Positions 8,262 to 16,958 of a stretch of 64,000 nt of DNA are shown here, in pieces. A program made the position numbers and the translations under genes. Position 1 is the stretch's first letter. Each line of letters opens with the position of its first letter. This DNA is from Thermoguttaceae bacterium. GTDB taxonomy: Bacteria; Planctomycetota; Planctomycetia; Pirellulales; Thermoguttaceae. The notes beneath the pieces are model-generated. The model had not been told where the DNA came from and did no database searches. It worked only from the letters and a program-made list of their open reading frames with translations. Location of the stretch: positions 1 to 64,000 of the forward strand of contig JARKPK010000189.1 in assembly GCA_029975295.1 (NCBI GenBank). Reading direction: 5' to 3'.

Positions 8262-10214
8262 TTACGGGGCGGCCGCGTCGTCCTCGTCAACCGTCATTCC
8301 CAAGTGCCGCATCTTGCGATAGAGGTTCGAGCGGTGCAGGCCCAACTGGGCGGCGGCCTGACTCATGTTGCCCCCGCACTTTTCAATCGTGCGGCGGATA
8401 TACTCGCACTGGAAGCCGGCGGTGGCGTTGGCCAGAGTTTGCCCGAACTCGGTCGTGAGCGGTTCGGTTCCTCGAGGTGAAAGGATGAAGGCCAGGTCGG
8501 CCGCGTCGATGCGGTCGTCGGTGCTTAGGTAGGCCAACCGCTCCATCAGATTGCGCAATTCGCGGACGTTGCCCGGCCAGGGATGCTCGGCCAGCCGTTT
8601 TCGGGCGGCGGGAGTCAATTCGGGGGCGGGCCGCCGCGCACGGCGGCAGAAGTCATTGAGGAAGTGTTCAGCCAACAGAAGCACATCGCCGGGCCGTTCG
8701 CGCAACGGCGGCAGTTCGAGCGTCACGACGTTCAGACGGAAGTAAAGGTCTTCGCGGAACCGCTTCTTGCGGACCATCTCAGCCAAGTTCTGATTGGTAG
8801 CGGCGACCACCCGGGCGTCGGTGGCGATTGGGCGCGAACCGCCGACGCGCACGAACAGATGTTCTTCGAGCACGCGGAGCAACTTCGCTTGGCCGGCCAG
8901 GCTCAACTCGCCAATTTCGTCGAGAAAGAGCGTCCCGCCGTCGGCCAACTCGAACTTGCCGGGTCGGGTCTCGTGGGCGTCGGTGAACGCGCCCTTCTCG
9001 TGGCCGAACAATTCGCTTTCGGCCAGGCTTTCGGGAATGGCTGCGCAGTTGACGGCGATGAACGGCTGGTCGCGCCGGCGGCTGAGGTAGTGGATCGATT
9101 GGGCGACGATCTCCTTGCCGGTGCCGTTTTCGCCGAGGATGAGCACGGCCAAATCGGTGTCGGCCACGCGGCGCGTGATCGAACGGAGGGCTTCGATGGC
9201 CGGGCTCTTGCCGATCAATTGCACGCCGGCGGCCGCCGACTCGACGATTTGCCGCCGACTGGAAAGCAGTTGTTGGCGATCTTGGGCGTTTTCCAACGCG
9301 ACGGCCGCATGAGAGGCCAGTTCGATCAAGGCAGCCTCGTCGTCGGCGGTGAAGCGGCCCGATTGCTTGTTGATCACCTCGAACACGCCGAACAGATCGC
9401 CGGCCCGTCCCCGCAACGGAACGCACAGCAAAGAGCGTGTGCGGTAGTTCAAGCGGCGATCGACTTGGCGGTCGATTTCCGCCTCGGCTTCGGCCGAGTC
9501 CACCCGCCGCGGTTGGCCGGTGCGCAGCACTTGCCCAACCACGCCGCGATCATCGGCCACGCGCAACTCGCCGTCGGGCACGCCCAGGGCCGGCCGGGCC
9601 ACCAATTCGCCTCGCGGTTTGTCCCAAAGGAAGATGCTGGCGCGGTCGGCTTCGAGCAGTCGGGCGGCGGCCTCGGCCATCTGACGCAGAAGCGGCTCGG
9701 GCTCGTGCGTCTTGTTCCATTGATGCGTGATCGAAAGAATCGCTTCGAGCCGCGCTGCGCGACGCTGAGCGGCCTGACGCGCCCTCACCGCCGACAATCC
9801 CGAACCGACCGCAGCGGCCAGCGCAGCGGCCTCGGCCGGCCAGCGCGCTTCGGGCGATGTCGCCGCGGCGCAGAGCAGCTCGGGCTCGTCGCTCTCGCGG
9901 GTCTTCAACGGGGCTGCCCACCATTCCTTCTCTTGACTCGGCGAATCTCGCTCGCTGACATGGGCCAACAGGGCGGCGGGCAACGCTGCCTTGTTGCTCG
10001 TTTCGGCCAACGCCCGCCACCGACCCTCGCGCCCGGAAACGACGGCCAAGTATTCGATCCCCAACGGAGCAAGCCGTTTGACCAGCTCGGTCAATGCCTG
10101 GCGAAGGTAGTCGGCCCCGTCGCGGCATTCGACGGCGGCCTGAAGCGCGGCCGTCAACGCGCCGGTCCAGGCGGTTTCCGCATCTGCCGCCCCGCGCGGG
10201 GTGTGACGTTCCAT
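8262..10214 (-). CDS. GAF / AAA+ / Fis-type enhancer-binding transcription regulator
   Basis: 650 residues, NtrC-like. A weak sensor region (about 20-150), a GAF domain (about 166-311), an AAA+ domain with Walker A GENGTGKE (361-368), Walker B FLDEIGE near 430, and a C-terminal Fis helix-turn-helix (NMSQAAAQLGLHRSNLYRKM). The sigma-54 contact loop, normally GAFTGA, reads GAFTDA (408-413). The ATG at 10214 has GGAG upstream; a TTG at 10286 is also possible. Divergent from etfB. What it senses and whether it controls the etf genes is unknown; no clear sigma-54 promoter was seen in the shared spacer. Confidence 0.88.
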   Translation of the reverse strand: MERHTPRGAADAETAWTGALTAALQAAVECRDGADYLRQALTELVKRLAPLGIEYLAVVSGREGRWRALAETSNKAALPAALLAHVSERDSPSQEKEWWAAPLKTRESDEPELLCAAATSPEARWPAEAAALAAAVGSGLSAVRARQAAQRRAARLEAILSITHQWNKTHEPEPLLRQMAEAAARLLEADRASIFLWDKPRGELVARPALGVPDGELRVADDRGVVGQVLRTGQPRRVDSAEAEAEIDRQVDRRLNYRTRSLLCVPLRGRAGDLFGVFEVINKQSGRFTADDEAALIELASHAAVALENAQDRQQLLSSRRQIVESAAAGVQLIGKSPAIEALRSITRRVADTDLAVLILGENGTGKEIVAQSIHYLSRRRDQPFIAVNCAAIPESLAESELFGHEKGAFTDAHETRPGKFELADGGTLFLDEIGELSLAGQAKLLRVLEEHLFVRVGGSRPIATDARVVAATNQNLAEMVRKKRFREDLYFRLNVVTLELPPLRERPGDVLLLAEHFLNDFCRRARRPAPELTPAARKRLAEHPWPGNVRELRNLMERLAYLSTDDRIDAADLAFILSPRGTEPLTTEFGQTLANATAGFQCEYIRRTIEKCGGNMSQAAAQLGLHRSNLYRKMRHLGMTVDEDDAAAP

Positions 10215-10390
10215 AACTGTTCGAAGCTCCGAGTAAGACGGCCGAAGCTGCGTCGGCGGTGTTGTCCAACTGACTGCGCAGTCCAAATCATCCTATCGAA
10301 TTTCTGCGGCGAATCCAAGAGTCGGTGCGAATGTGATTTCCTTTGGTGTTGTCGCATTGACGACATTTGGGGTTTTCGGAGCTTTGTGCC

Positions 10391-10417
10391 TTGACCGCGG
10401 GGCCGACCGCTGATAAC
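10391..10417 (+). promoter_or_regulatory. Possible etfB promoter
   Basis: TTGACC (10391-10396), a short 15-base spacer and GATAAC (10412-10417), about 50 bases ahead of the etfB start. An inverted repeat TGTCG-N6-CGACA lies upstream near 10350. Weak match; the short spacer lowers confidence. Confidence 0.3.
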
Positions 10418-10468
10418 TTCCGCAGTTTTACCCGTTTGTGGTCTTGCTGAGTCTTGGGAGCAGTAGCG

Positions 10469-11383
10469 GTGCCCTACCACAGTGTCGTCTGTGTGAAACA
10501 AGTGCCCGATACGGCCAACATTTCGGCCGAGGCAATGAAGGAAGACGGTACGGTCAATCGTGCCGCGTTGCCGACGATCTTCAACCCCGAAGATCTCCAC
10601 GCCTTAGAGGCGGCCTTGGAAATCCGCGATCTGCACGGCGGAACGGTGACGGCCATCAGTATGGGACCGCCCAAGGCGGGCGACGTACTGCGGGATTGCC
10701 TCTTCCGCGGAGCCGACCGCGCCATCTTGATTACCGATCGTCGGGCCGCGGCCAGCGACACCCTGGCGACCAGCTATATTCTCAGCCAAGCAATCAAGAC
10801 GATCGGACAGGTTGACTTCGTCTTCTGCGGTCGGCAGGCGATTGACGGCGACACGGCCCAGGTGGGCCCGCAATGCGCCGAGAAGCTGGGCTTTCCGCAA
10901 ATCACCTACCTGGAGCAGATCGTTTCGATTCAGGATCGCACGGCGCGGTTGCGGCGGAACACCGGGCGCGGTTGGGAGATTGTCGAGGTTCAACTTCCCG
11001 TGCTGGTCACCGTCATCGAGACGGCCAATCGACCCCGGTATCCGGCCGCCAAACGGATCATGCGGCTGAAGCATGCCCGGGTGCCCAGCGAGTTGCCCGG
11101 CGAGGTGAAGGCGGCCCTGCCCCAAGCAACCGACGCGGAAATCGAGGCCGAGGTTGCTCGGCGCACGGCCGATCTGAAAGCCCGCGGGCTGCTGCTGGAA
11201 CAGTGGAACCTGGACGACATCGGCGCCGATCTTTCGCGTTGCGGCATGTCGGGCTCGCCCACCAAGGTGTACCGCATTCAGGCGATTGTGCTGAAGAAGG
11301 AAGGCTATACGTCGGTGCCGGCCACCGAGCCGGGCATCCGCCAATTGATTCACGAATTGGTCGTCGATCGCACGTTGGGTTAG
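10469..11383 (+). CDS. etfB: Electron transfer flavoprotein subunit beta
   Basis: 304 residues, FixA/EtfB family; with EtfA it passes electrons from acyl-CoA dehydrogenases to the quinone pool. The start GTG at 10469 was chosen because GGGAG lies eight bases upstream; it gives MPYHSVVCVKQVPDT, the usual EtfB opening. Family motifs: SMGPPKAGDVLRDCLFRGAD, FCGRQAIDGDTAQVGPQCAE (nucleotide-binding region) and TVIETANRPRYPAAKRIM. Slightly longer than the common 250-260 residues, owing to a C-terminal stretch after residue 205. A 14-bp perfect palindrome follows the stop at 11384-11397. etfA starts 165 bp downstream. Confidence 0.93.
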   Translation: MPYHSVVCVKQVPDTANISAEAMKEDGTVNRAALPTIFNPEDLHALEAALEIRDLHGGTVTAISMGPPKAGDVLRDCLFRGADRAILITDRRAAASDTLATSYILSQAIKTIGQVDFVFCGRQAIDGDTAQVGPQCAEKLGFPQITYLEQIVSIQDRTARLRRNTGRGWEIVEVQLPVLVTVIETANRPRYPAAKRIMRLKHARVPSELPGEVKAALPQATDAEIEAEVARRTADLKARGLLLEQWNLDDIGADLSRCGMSGSPTKVYRIQAIVLKKEGYTSVPATEPGIRQLIHELVVDRTLG

Positions 11384-11397
11384 TCGTCGGCCGACGA
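11384..11397. other. 14-bp perfect palindrome after etfB
   Basis: TCGTCGGCCGACGA begins one base after the etfB stop codon. It could be an mRNA hairpin affecting etfB/etfA balance or chance in GC-rich DNA; there is no U tract. Confidence 0.35.
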
Positions 11398-11548
11398 TCG
11401 GCTCGGCGGGCTGCATCGCCGTCGCGTGACAGCCGGCCGGACGTTACGGACGCGAGGGCGTTCGGCGGCCGGCCCAAGCGGCCGATGCGGCGGTCGGGTG
11501 CAAGCGTTACTGTTCGAACACTGCTTTGAGAACCAGAAGTCATTTGTC

Positions 11549-12577
11549 ATGGAACCGAATCGCCAAGGCGAAGTGTGGGTGTATGCCGAGCAAGAGCACG
11601 GCAACGTGCCCGAGGTAGTGCTGGAACTCTGCGGCAAAGCGCGGCAGTTGGCCGACCAGTTGGGCGTGCGCACCGGAGCGGTGTTGGCCGGCAGCGATGT
11701 GGCCCCGTTGGCCCAGTCGCTGATCGCCCACGGGATCGACCGCGTGTACCTGGCGGAAGACGCGCGTTTGAGCCATTTCCAAACGCAGCCCTATGCCAAA
11801 GTGCTCACCACGGTGATTGAGAAGCACCGGCCGCAAATCGTCATTTTCGGCGCTACCGCGCTGGGCCGCGATTTGGCCCCTCGCGTGGCTTCCGAGCTTC
11901 GGGCGGGAATGACGGCCGACTGCACCGACCTCGACATCGCCGACGTGGACGACCCGAAGACCAAGACGCGCCACGAAAAGCTGCTGCTGCAAATCCGGCC
12001 GGCCTTCGGCGGCAACATCATCGCCACGATCGTCAACTACGATCAGTGGCCGCAAATGGCCACGGTGCGCGAGGGCGTGATGCCGCTGCGTCCGGCCGAT
12101 CCCTCGCGGCGCGGCGAAGTGATCCGCGAGAGCGTGTCGTTCGACGACGCCGACTTCCTGCTGAAACTGATCGAAGAGCACGTCGAGCAGCGCCGCGTCA
12201 ACCTCAAAGGGGCGAGGGTGATTGTCGCCGGCGGCGGCGGCATCGGCAGCAAAGAGAATTTTAGCCTGCTCTACGAGCTGGCCGGGGCCATCGGCGGGGC
12301 GGTCGGCGCCAGCCGCGCGGCGGTCGATAGCGGCTACATCGGCAAGGAGCATCAGATCGGGCAAACCGGCACTACGGTGCGCCCGGCCTTGTATATCGCC
12401 GTGGGCATCAGCGGCGCCGTGCAGCATCGGGCCGGCATGGAAGAATCGGCGAAGATCATCGCGATCAACAAAGACAAAGACGCGCCGATCTTTTCGATCG
12501 CCCACTACGGGATTGTCGGCGACTACAAACAGATCATCCCGATGATGATCAAGGCGATCAAAGAGAAGTCGCGTTGA
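11549..12577 (+). CDS. etfA: Electron transfer flavoprotein subunit alpha
   Basis: 342 residues. The C-terminal FAD domain carries the strongly conserved block RVIVAGGGGIGS, HQIGQTGTTVRPALYIAVGISGA split over about 255-320, and IAINKDKDAPIFSIAHYGIVGD. The N-terminal domain (about 1-190) is the usual EtfA Rossmann-like region (PQIVIFGATALGRDLAPRVA). The ATG at 11549 gives MEPNRQGEVWVYAEQ, a normal EtfA start; upstream open sequence is spacer. Follows etfB and precedes an acyl-CoA dehydrogenase, so the three probably form one electron-transfer unit. Confidence 0.95.
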   Translation: MEPNRQGEVWVYAEQEHGNVPEVVLELCGKARQLADQLGVRTGAVLAGSDVAPLAQSLIAHGIDRVYLAEDARLSHFQTQPYAKVLTTVIEKHRPQIVIFGATALGRDLAPRVASELRAGMTADCTDLDIADVDDPKTKTRHEKLLLQIRPAFGGNIIATIVNYDQWPQMATVREGVMPLRPADPSRRGEVIRESVSFDDADFLLKLIEEHVEQRRVNLKGARVIVAGGGGIGSKENFSLLYELAGAIGGAVGASRAAVDSGYIGKEHQIGQTGTTVRPALYIAVGISGAVQHRAGMEESAKIIAINKDKDAPIFSIAHYGIVGDYKQIIPMMIKAIKEKSR

Positions 12578-12764
12578 TTTCCAGGACGAACCGGCCGGGC
12601 CGTTCGCGAGCGGGCTGGGCGGGTAGTGGGCGACGCCGGCGCCGGAAACGGCCGCCGTGGGGCATCGATGAGCGATTATTCGGCGCGGCTGAGCCTCCCC
12701 GGCGGAGGGCTCGCCGCCGAGGCGGGAAAAACTTCGAGCGTTTGAACTATTGCGGAGATTGGCT

Positions 12765-14516
12765 GTGGCAAACTTCTTTCTCGACAACGACGATATTCGT
12801 TTTCTCTTCGAGCACATCGACGTGGCCCAATTGGCTCGTTTGCAAGAGGACGATTTCGTCCACGGCGGCGACGACGGATCGGGCTACGCCCCGCGCGACG
12901 CCGCCGATGCGGTGGACAACTACCGCCGCATTCTCGAAGTCGTCGGCGAAATCGCCGCCGAGGTCGTCGCGCCAAACGCCGAACAAGTTGATGCCGAAGG
13001 GAACACGCTCAATCCCGACGGCACCGTGACGCTCCATCCCTTGGTCAGCGAGAACCTGCGGCGGCTTTCGCAAGCCGATCTGATGGGCTTCACCCTGCCG
13101 CGGAAGTACGGCGGGCTGTTTTGCCCCAATCTGATCTACACCATGGCCACGGAAATCATCAGCCGCGCCGACGCCTCGCTGATGAACATGTTCGGCCTGC
13201 AAGGAATCGCCGAAACGATCAACGCCTTTGCCGACGACCGAGTGAAAGACGCGACCTTGCCCCGCTTTTGCACCGGTGAGGTGACCGGCGCCATGGTGCT
13301 CACCGAGCCCGACGCCGGCAGCGACCTGCAAGCCGTCCGCCTGCGCGCCTACCAAGACGCTCAAGGCAATTGGTTCCTCAACGGCGTCAAGCGGTTCATC
13401 ACCAACGGCTGCGGCGAGATCTTGCTGGTGCTCGCCCGCAGCGAGCCGGAAATCAGCGACGGCCGCGGGCTGAGCCTGTTCATCACGGAACGCAGCCCGA
13501 AGGTGCGCGTGCGGCACTTGGAGCACAAGTTGGGCATCCACGGTTCGCCCACCTGCGAGTTGGTGTTCGACGACACGCCGTGCCAACTGATCGGCGAACG
13601 GCAGCGGGGCCTGATCACCTATGTGATGGCCCTGATGAACGGCGCCCGGGTGGGCATTTCGGCGCAATCGTTGGGCATTGGCGAAGCGGCGTTCCGCTTG
13701 GCCCGCACCTACGCGCACACCCGCGAGCAATTCGGCGGCCCGATCGAGCGGTTGCCCGCCGTGGCCGAACTGGTGACGGACATGAAGGTTCATGTCGAGG
13801 CCGCCCGCGCGCTGGCCTACGAAACCAGCCGGATTTGCGATCACGAAATCAACAATCATCGCGTGATGGAAAGCTTCCCCGACCTTCCGGCCGAGGAAAA
13901 GAAACGCCGCCAGCAGCTCGCCCGCCAGTTGAAACGCATCAACGGCATGATGACGCCGATGGCCAAGTACTACTGCTCGGAAATGGCCTGCACGGTGAGC
14001 AATCAGGCGATTCAAGTGCTGGGCGGTTCGGGCTACATGAAGGATTACGCCGCGGAACGCTACTTCCGCGACGCGCGGATCACGACGATCTACGAGGGCA
14101 CCAGCCAGTTGCAGGTTGTCGCCGCGGTGCGCGGCGTGGCCTCGGGCGCGTTCGAGCATTGGACGGCCGAGTGGGACGTGCGCACCTACGACGATCCGCT
14201 GCTGATGCAGTTGCGCGATCAATTGGTGGAAGCGAAGAACAAGGTGCTCGAAGCCGTCCGGTATGTGAAGACGCAAAGCACCCAGTACCTCGATTTGGCG
14301 GGCCGTCGCTTGGTCGACTCGGCCATTGCGGTGATCATCGGGCACCTGCTCTTGGGGCAGGGCGCGGTGAACCAACGGAAGAAGGTCGTGGCCCGACGCT
14401 TCATCGCGCAGCAGCTTCCGGTGCTGCAAACCAATTGCGCAAAAGTGCTTTCCGGCGACATGTCGCCGCTGACCGAGTACGAAGTGCTGGCCGGGCCGGT
14501 GCCCGCTGCCGTATGA
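12765..14516 (+). CDS. Acyl-CoA dehydrogenase, large C-terminally extended type
   Basis: 583 residues; oxidises an acyl-CoA to the 2-enoyl-CoA and reduces EtfAB, whose genes lie immediately upstream. GTG at 12765 with GGAG seven bases before it was chosen, giving MANFFLDNDD. Motifs: GAMVLTEPDAGSDLQ (FAD contact), LNGVKRFITNG, YAHTREQFGGPI, QVLGGSGYMKDY and IYEGTSQLQ, where Glu444 is the expected catalytic base. It exceeds the usual 380-400 residues through an N-terminal domain of about 40 residues, an internal Lys/Arg-rich insertion near 375-395 and a C-terminal helical domain (about 465-583), as in long FadE-type enzymes. Substrate chain length cannot be read from the sequence. Confidence 0.93.
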   Translation: MANFFLDNDDIRFLFEHIDVAQLARLQEDDFVHGGDDGSGYAPRDAADAVDNYRRILEVVGEIAAEVVAPNAEQVDAEGNTLNPDGTVTLHPLVSENLRRLSQADLMGFTLPRKYGGLFCPNLIYTMATEIISRADASLMNMFGLQGIAETINAFADDRVKDATLPRFCTGEVTGAMVLTEPDAGSDLQAVRLRAYQDAQGNWFLNGVKRFITNGCGEILLVLARSEPEISDGRGLSLFITERSPKVRVRHLEHKLGIHGSPTCELVFDDTPCQLIGERQRGLITYVMALMNGARVGISAQSLGIGEAAFRLARTYAHTREQFGGPIERLPAVAELVTDMKVHVEAARALAYETSRICDHEINNHRVMESFPDLPAEEKKRRQQLARQLKRINGMMTPMAKYYCSEMACTVSNQAIQVLGGSGYMKDYAAERYFRDARITTIYEGTSQLQVVAAVRGVASGAFEHWTAEWDVRTYDDPLLMQLRDQLVEAKNKVLEAVRYVKTQSTQYLDLAGRRLVDSAIAVIIGHLLLGQGAVNQRKKVVARRFIAQQLPVLQTNCAKVLSGDMSPLTEYEVLAGPVPAAV

Positions 14517-14733
14517 TGATCGTCGGCAGGGCGGCCGGAGGGCGGTTGGCGGCCTTTGGGTTTGCCGCTGGCAGCGACGGCGCGGCGGAGCGTGCGAAGG
14601 CTGTTTCGTCGCGGCGCTGGCGGCGAAAACCGCAGCCGTAAAGGTGGGCCGCGGGCAAGAAAAAGGCCGATGCGGCAAAACGGCTTGCCTCGTTGTGCGC
14701 CGCTTCCATCGAACTCGGAAAACGAGGTAGTCT

Positions 14734-15504
14734 ATGGGCATGTTCGAGGGCAAAATCGGTTTGGTCATGGGCGTGGCCAACGATCGCAGCATCGCCTGGG
14801 CCATCAGTCAGGCCCTTTACGGCGAAGGCGCTGAGCTGGCGTTCACCCATCTGCCCAGTCCGTCGAGCGAGCGGCGCGTCCGCGCCCTGGCCGAGCCGCA
14901 CGGGCCCAAGGTGTTGCTGCCCTGCGACGTGCAGAAAGACGAAGACCTCGATCGCGTCTTCCAGGCCTGCGCCGAGGCGTATGGGCGGCTCGACTTCGTC
15001 GTCCATTCCATCGCCTTCGCTCCTCCGCAGGAGTTGCGCAATCCCTATGTTCAGGTCAGCCGCGCCGGTTGGCATCTGGCCATGGACATTAGCGCGTACA
15101 GTTTGGTGGCCGTTGCCAATCGCGCGGCTCCACTGATGACGCAGGGCGGCTCGATCATCACCATCAGCTACTACGGCGGCGAAAAGGTGATCCCCGGCTA
15201 CAACATGATGGGCGTGTGCAAGGCGGCGCTGGAACACAGCGTGCGCTATTTGGCCTGGGACTTGGGCCGGCAGAACATTCGGGTGAATTGCATCAGCGCG
15301 GGGCCGATGCGAACCCTGAGCGCCGCCGGCATTTCGGGGTTCGACGAACTTCGCGACCACGCCCTGAAGAAGACGCCCCTGGGCCGCAACGTCGAGTTCG
15401 AGGAACTCGGCGCCACCGCGCTTTACTTGTTGGGCAAGATGTCGGGCGGAGTGACCGGAGAGACGATCCACGTCGATTGCGGCTATAGCATCGTGGGCCT
15501 TTAG
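14734..15504 (+). CDS. fabI: Enoyl-[acyl-carrier-protein] reductase (NADH)
   Basis: 256 residues, FabI family; last reduction step of each fatty-acid elongation cycle. N-terminal nucleotide site GVANDRSIAWAIS, and the catalytic pair Tyr156 and Lys163 in IPGYNMMGVCKAALE fall at the same numbers as in E. coli FabI. Ala/Ser substitutions typical of the family surround them (SYYGGEK). The ATG at 14734 follows a GAGG site. About 220 bp downstream of the acyl-CoA dehydrogenase; placing a synthesis gene next to an oxidation cluster is unusual but the spacer suggests separate transcription. A GC-rich stem follows the stop. Confidence 0.95.
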   Translation: MGMFEGKIGLVMGVANDRSIAWAISQALYGEGAELAFTHLPSPSSERRVRALAEPHGPKVLLPCDVQKDEDLDRVFQACAEAYGRLDFVVHSIAFAPPQELRNPYVQVSRAGWHLAMDISAYSLVAVANRAAPLMTQGGSIITISYYGGEKVIPGYNMMGVCKAALEHSVRYLAWDLGRQNIRVNCISAGPMRTLSAAGISGFDELRDHALKKTPLGRNVEFEELGATALYLLGKMSGGVTGETIHVDCGYSIVGL

Positions 15505-15538
15505 CGGCCCGGCCGATGCCGCTGGCGGCAACGGGCCG
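15505..15538 (+). terminator. Hairpin after fabI
   Basis: CGGCCCG at 15505-15511 pairs with CGGGCCG at 15532-15538, with a nested GCCG/CGGC stem, directly after the fabI stop. No U run follows, so termination is only probable. Confidence 0.4.
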
Positions 15539-15715
15539 TTCCGGCGCCGGCGATTGAACATCGGGCCGCGCTGCTTTGCCCGCGGCTTCGCTTCCGGCCG
15601 CGGGGAATCAAGTCTGTGCAGATCGACGGCGATCGGAAAAAGCGGCTGCCCTTGCGGCGAAGCGGCCCAGAGGCCGTGTTCCGCCTGCGTAAATGGCTTC
15701 TGGTTTCGCTCGGTT

Positions 15716-16762
15716 TTAGAAGTCGTACCAGATTCCCACGCCGACTTGGTCTTCGAAGTCGCGATAGAACTGGTACTGAGGGCTTAGCCCGTTGAGGTAA
15801 TGGGCGCCGACGCGCAGTGTCCGGCCGTAATGCCCGCGCCACTGCCAGCCCATCTGCACCGTGACATTGCCGCCGAAATCATTCTCCTGCCGCAAATGCC
15901 CATTGCAAGCGGCAAACGGCGCGCCGACGATCGTCGAAGGGTCGGCCGGGCTGAACTCCACGCCGAATTGGAACTCCCACGGCTTTGCGCCGCCGTCGAT
16001 CATGAAGGCGTAGCCCACTTCGGAATAGAGCCGCCAATCAGGATGCGGGTGCAGCGCCAGGCCCAGCACCAGGCTGTCGCGCACGTAGTTGATTCGTTCG
16101 ACCGTGGGATGCGTGAGCATATACTCGTCGCCCAGGTGCGCGCTGATGTGGTAGTAGCCGAATTTCATCGCCCACGGCCCACGGCGGAAGGTGAGCGGCA
16201 CGCCGACGCGGAAGTCGGCTGCTACCAAATCGCGAGCGTGCTCGGCATCGAGCCGCGGAAAGGCGGCGCCTTCCACATCGAGCTGCCATCCCTCGGGCAA
16301 GACGGTATCGGTAGAGCCGTAACGGAGCAGGCCCGCCCGTCCGCCCAGCGTGCTGTCCCAATACCAGCCGTAGTCGCGGGTATAGACCCATTGGGTGCCC
16401 AGACGCGGCTCGCGCGGCCCGGCCAAATACGACTTGTACAGCAAACTCGGCGGCAGAAGTTGCCATGTCCAACAGGTGCGCCCGCCGGCCGGCAGACCAA
16501 CGGGCGGCGGATCGCTTCCGTAGCAGATTGTGCCCGGTCCGAGCCAGGAGCCGGCGGCGCCCGAGTTGACGGGCGTTTGCGGCGACACGCCCATCGAAGG
16601 GTCTACCAGCCCGTACTCGCCGGCCAAGGCGGGCGACGAACCGCCGGGCGGTTCCAACACCGACAGCGGCATGGCCTGGGTTTGCCCAAAGACCGATGGT
16701 GCAGCGACACAAAGCAATACGGCCACAGCAGCCGCAATGAAACAACCAACCCGATGCCACAT
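15716..16762 (-). CDS. DUF1207 family outer-membrane-like protein
   Basis: 348 residues with a clear signal peptide (hydrophobic 8-24, cleavage after FGQTQA likely). The mature part alternates short aromatic beta-strand-like segments (WAMKFGYYHIS, RLYSEVGYAFMI, VTVQMGWQWRGHYG) and ends YRDFEDQVGVGIWYDF, terminating in Phe as many outer-membrane barrels do. It matches DUF1207, a family common in planctomycetes and of unknown function. Start ATG at 16762 has GGGAG nine bases upstream. Converges with fabI; 191 bp downstream of the DUF4832 gene on the same strand. A barrel is inferred from strand pattern only. Confidence 0.75.
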   Translation of the reverse strand: MWHRVGCFIAAAVAVLLCVAAPSVFGQTQAMPLSVLEPPGGSSPALAGEYGLVDPSMGVSPQTPVNSGAAGSWLGPGTICYGSDPPPVGLPAGGRTCWTWQLLPPSLLYKSYLAGPREPRLGTQWVYTRDYGWYWDSTLGGRAGLLRYGSTDTVLPEGWQLDVEGAAFPRLDAEHARDLVAADFRVGVPLTFRRGPWAMKFGYYHISAHLGDEYMLTHPTVERINYVRDSLVLGLALHPHPDWRLYSEVGYAFMIDGGAKPWEFQFGVEFSPADPSTIVGAPFAACNGHLRQENDFGGNVTVQMGWQWRGHYGRTLRVGAHYLNGLSPQYQFYRDFEDQVGVGIWYDF

Positions 16763-16897
16763 GGCGCTTTGCTCCCGCGATGAGTGCGTAATCAGGGAGC
16801 GGGAGTGTAACGGAAGGGCCAGTCGGCCCACAAGCCCGTTTTTCACATCAAATTGGTGAAGATGGCCCCTCCTGTTGCGGGGGCTGCCGCCGAGATC

Positions 16898-16958
16898 GCA
16901 CAACTTTCGGAGTCATCGCACAGCTTCGGCCCTCAATGGCACAACTACGGCCGTCATC
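16898..16958 (-). repeat. 20/21-bp tandem array beginning at the DUF4832 stop codon
   Basis: Minus-strand units GATGACGGCCGTAGTTGTGC (16958-16939), a 21-base unit (16938-16918) and GATGACTCCGAAAGTTGTGC (16917-16898), with a partial fourth unit beyond. The gene's own TGA (16956-16954) is in the first unit, and each of the next two units repeats TGA at the equivalent place, at +21 and +41 bases. Confidence 0.75.

Noticed and set aside
10287-10468. Sigma-54 promoter between the regulator and etfB
   Set aside because: No pair of GG and GC dinucleotides with the needed 12/24 spacing on either strand.
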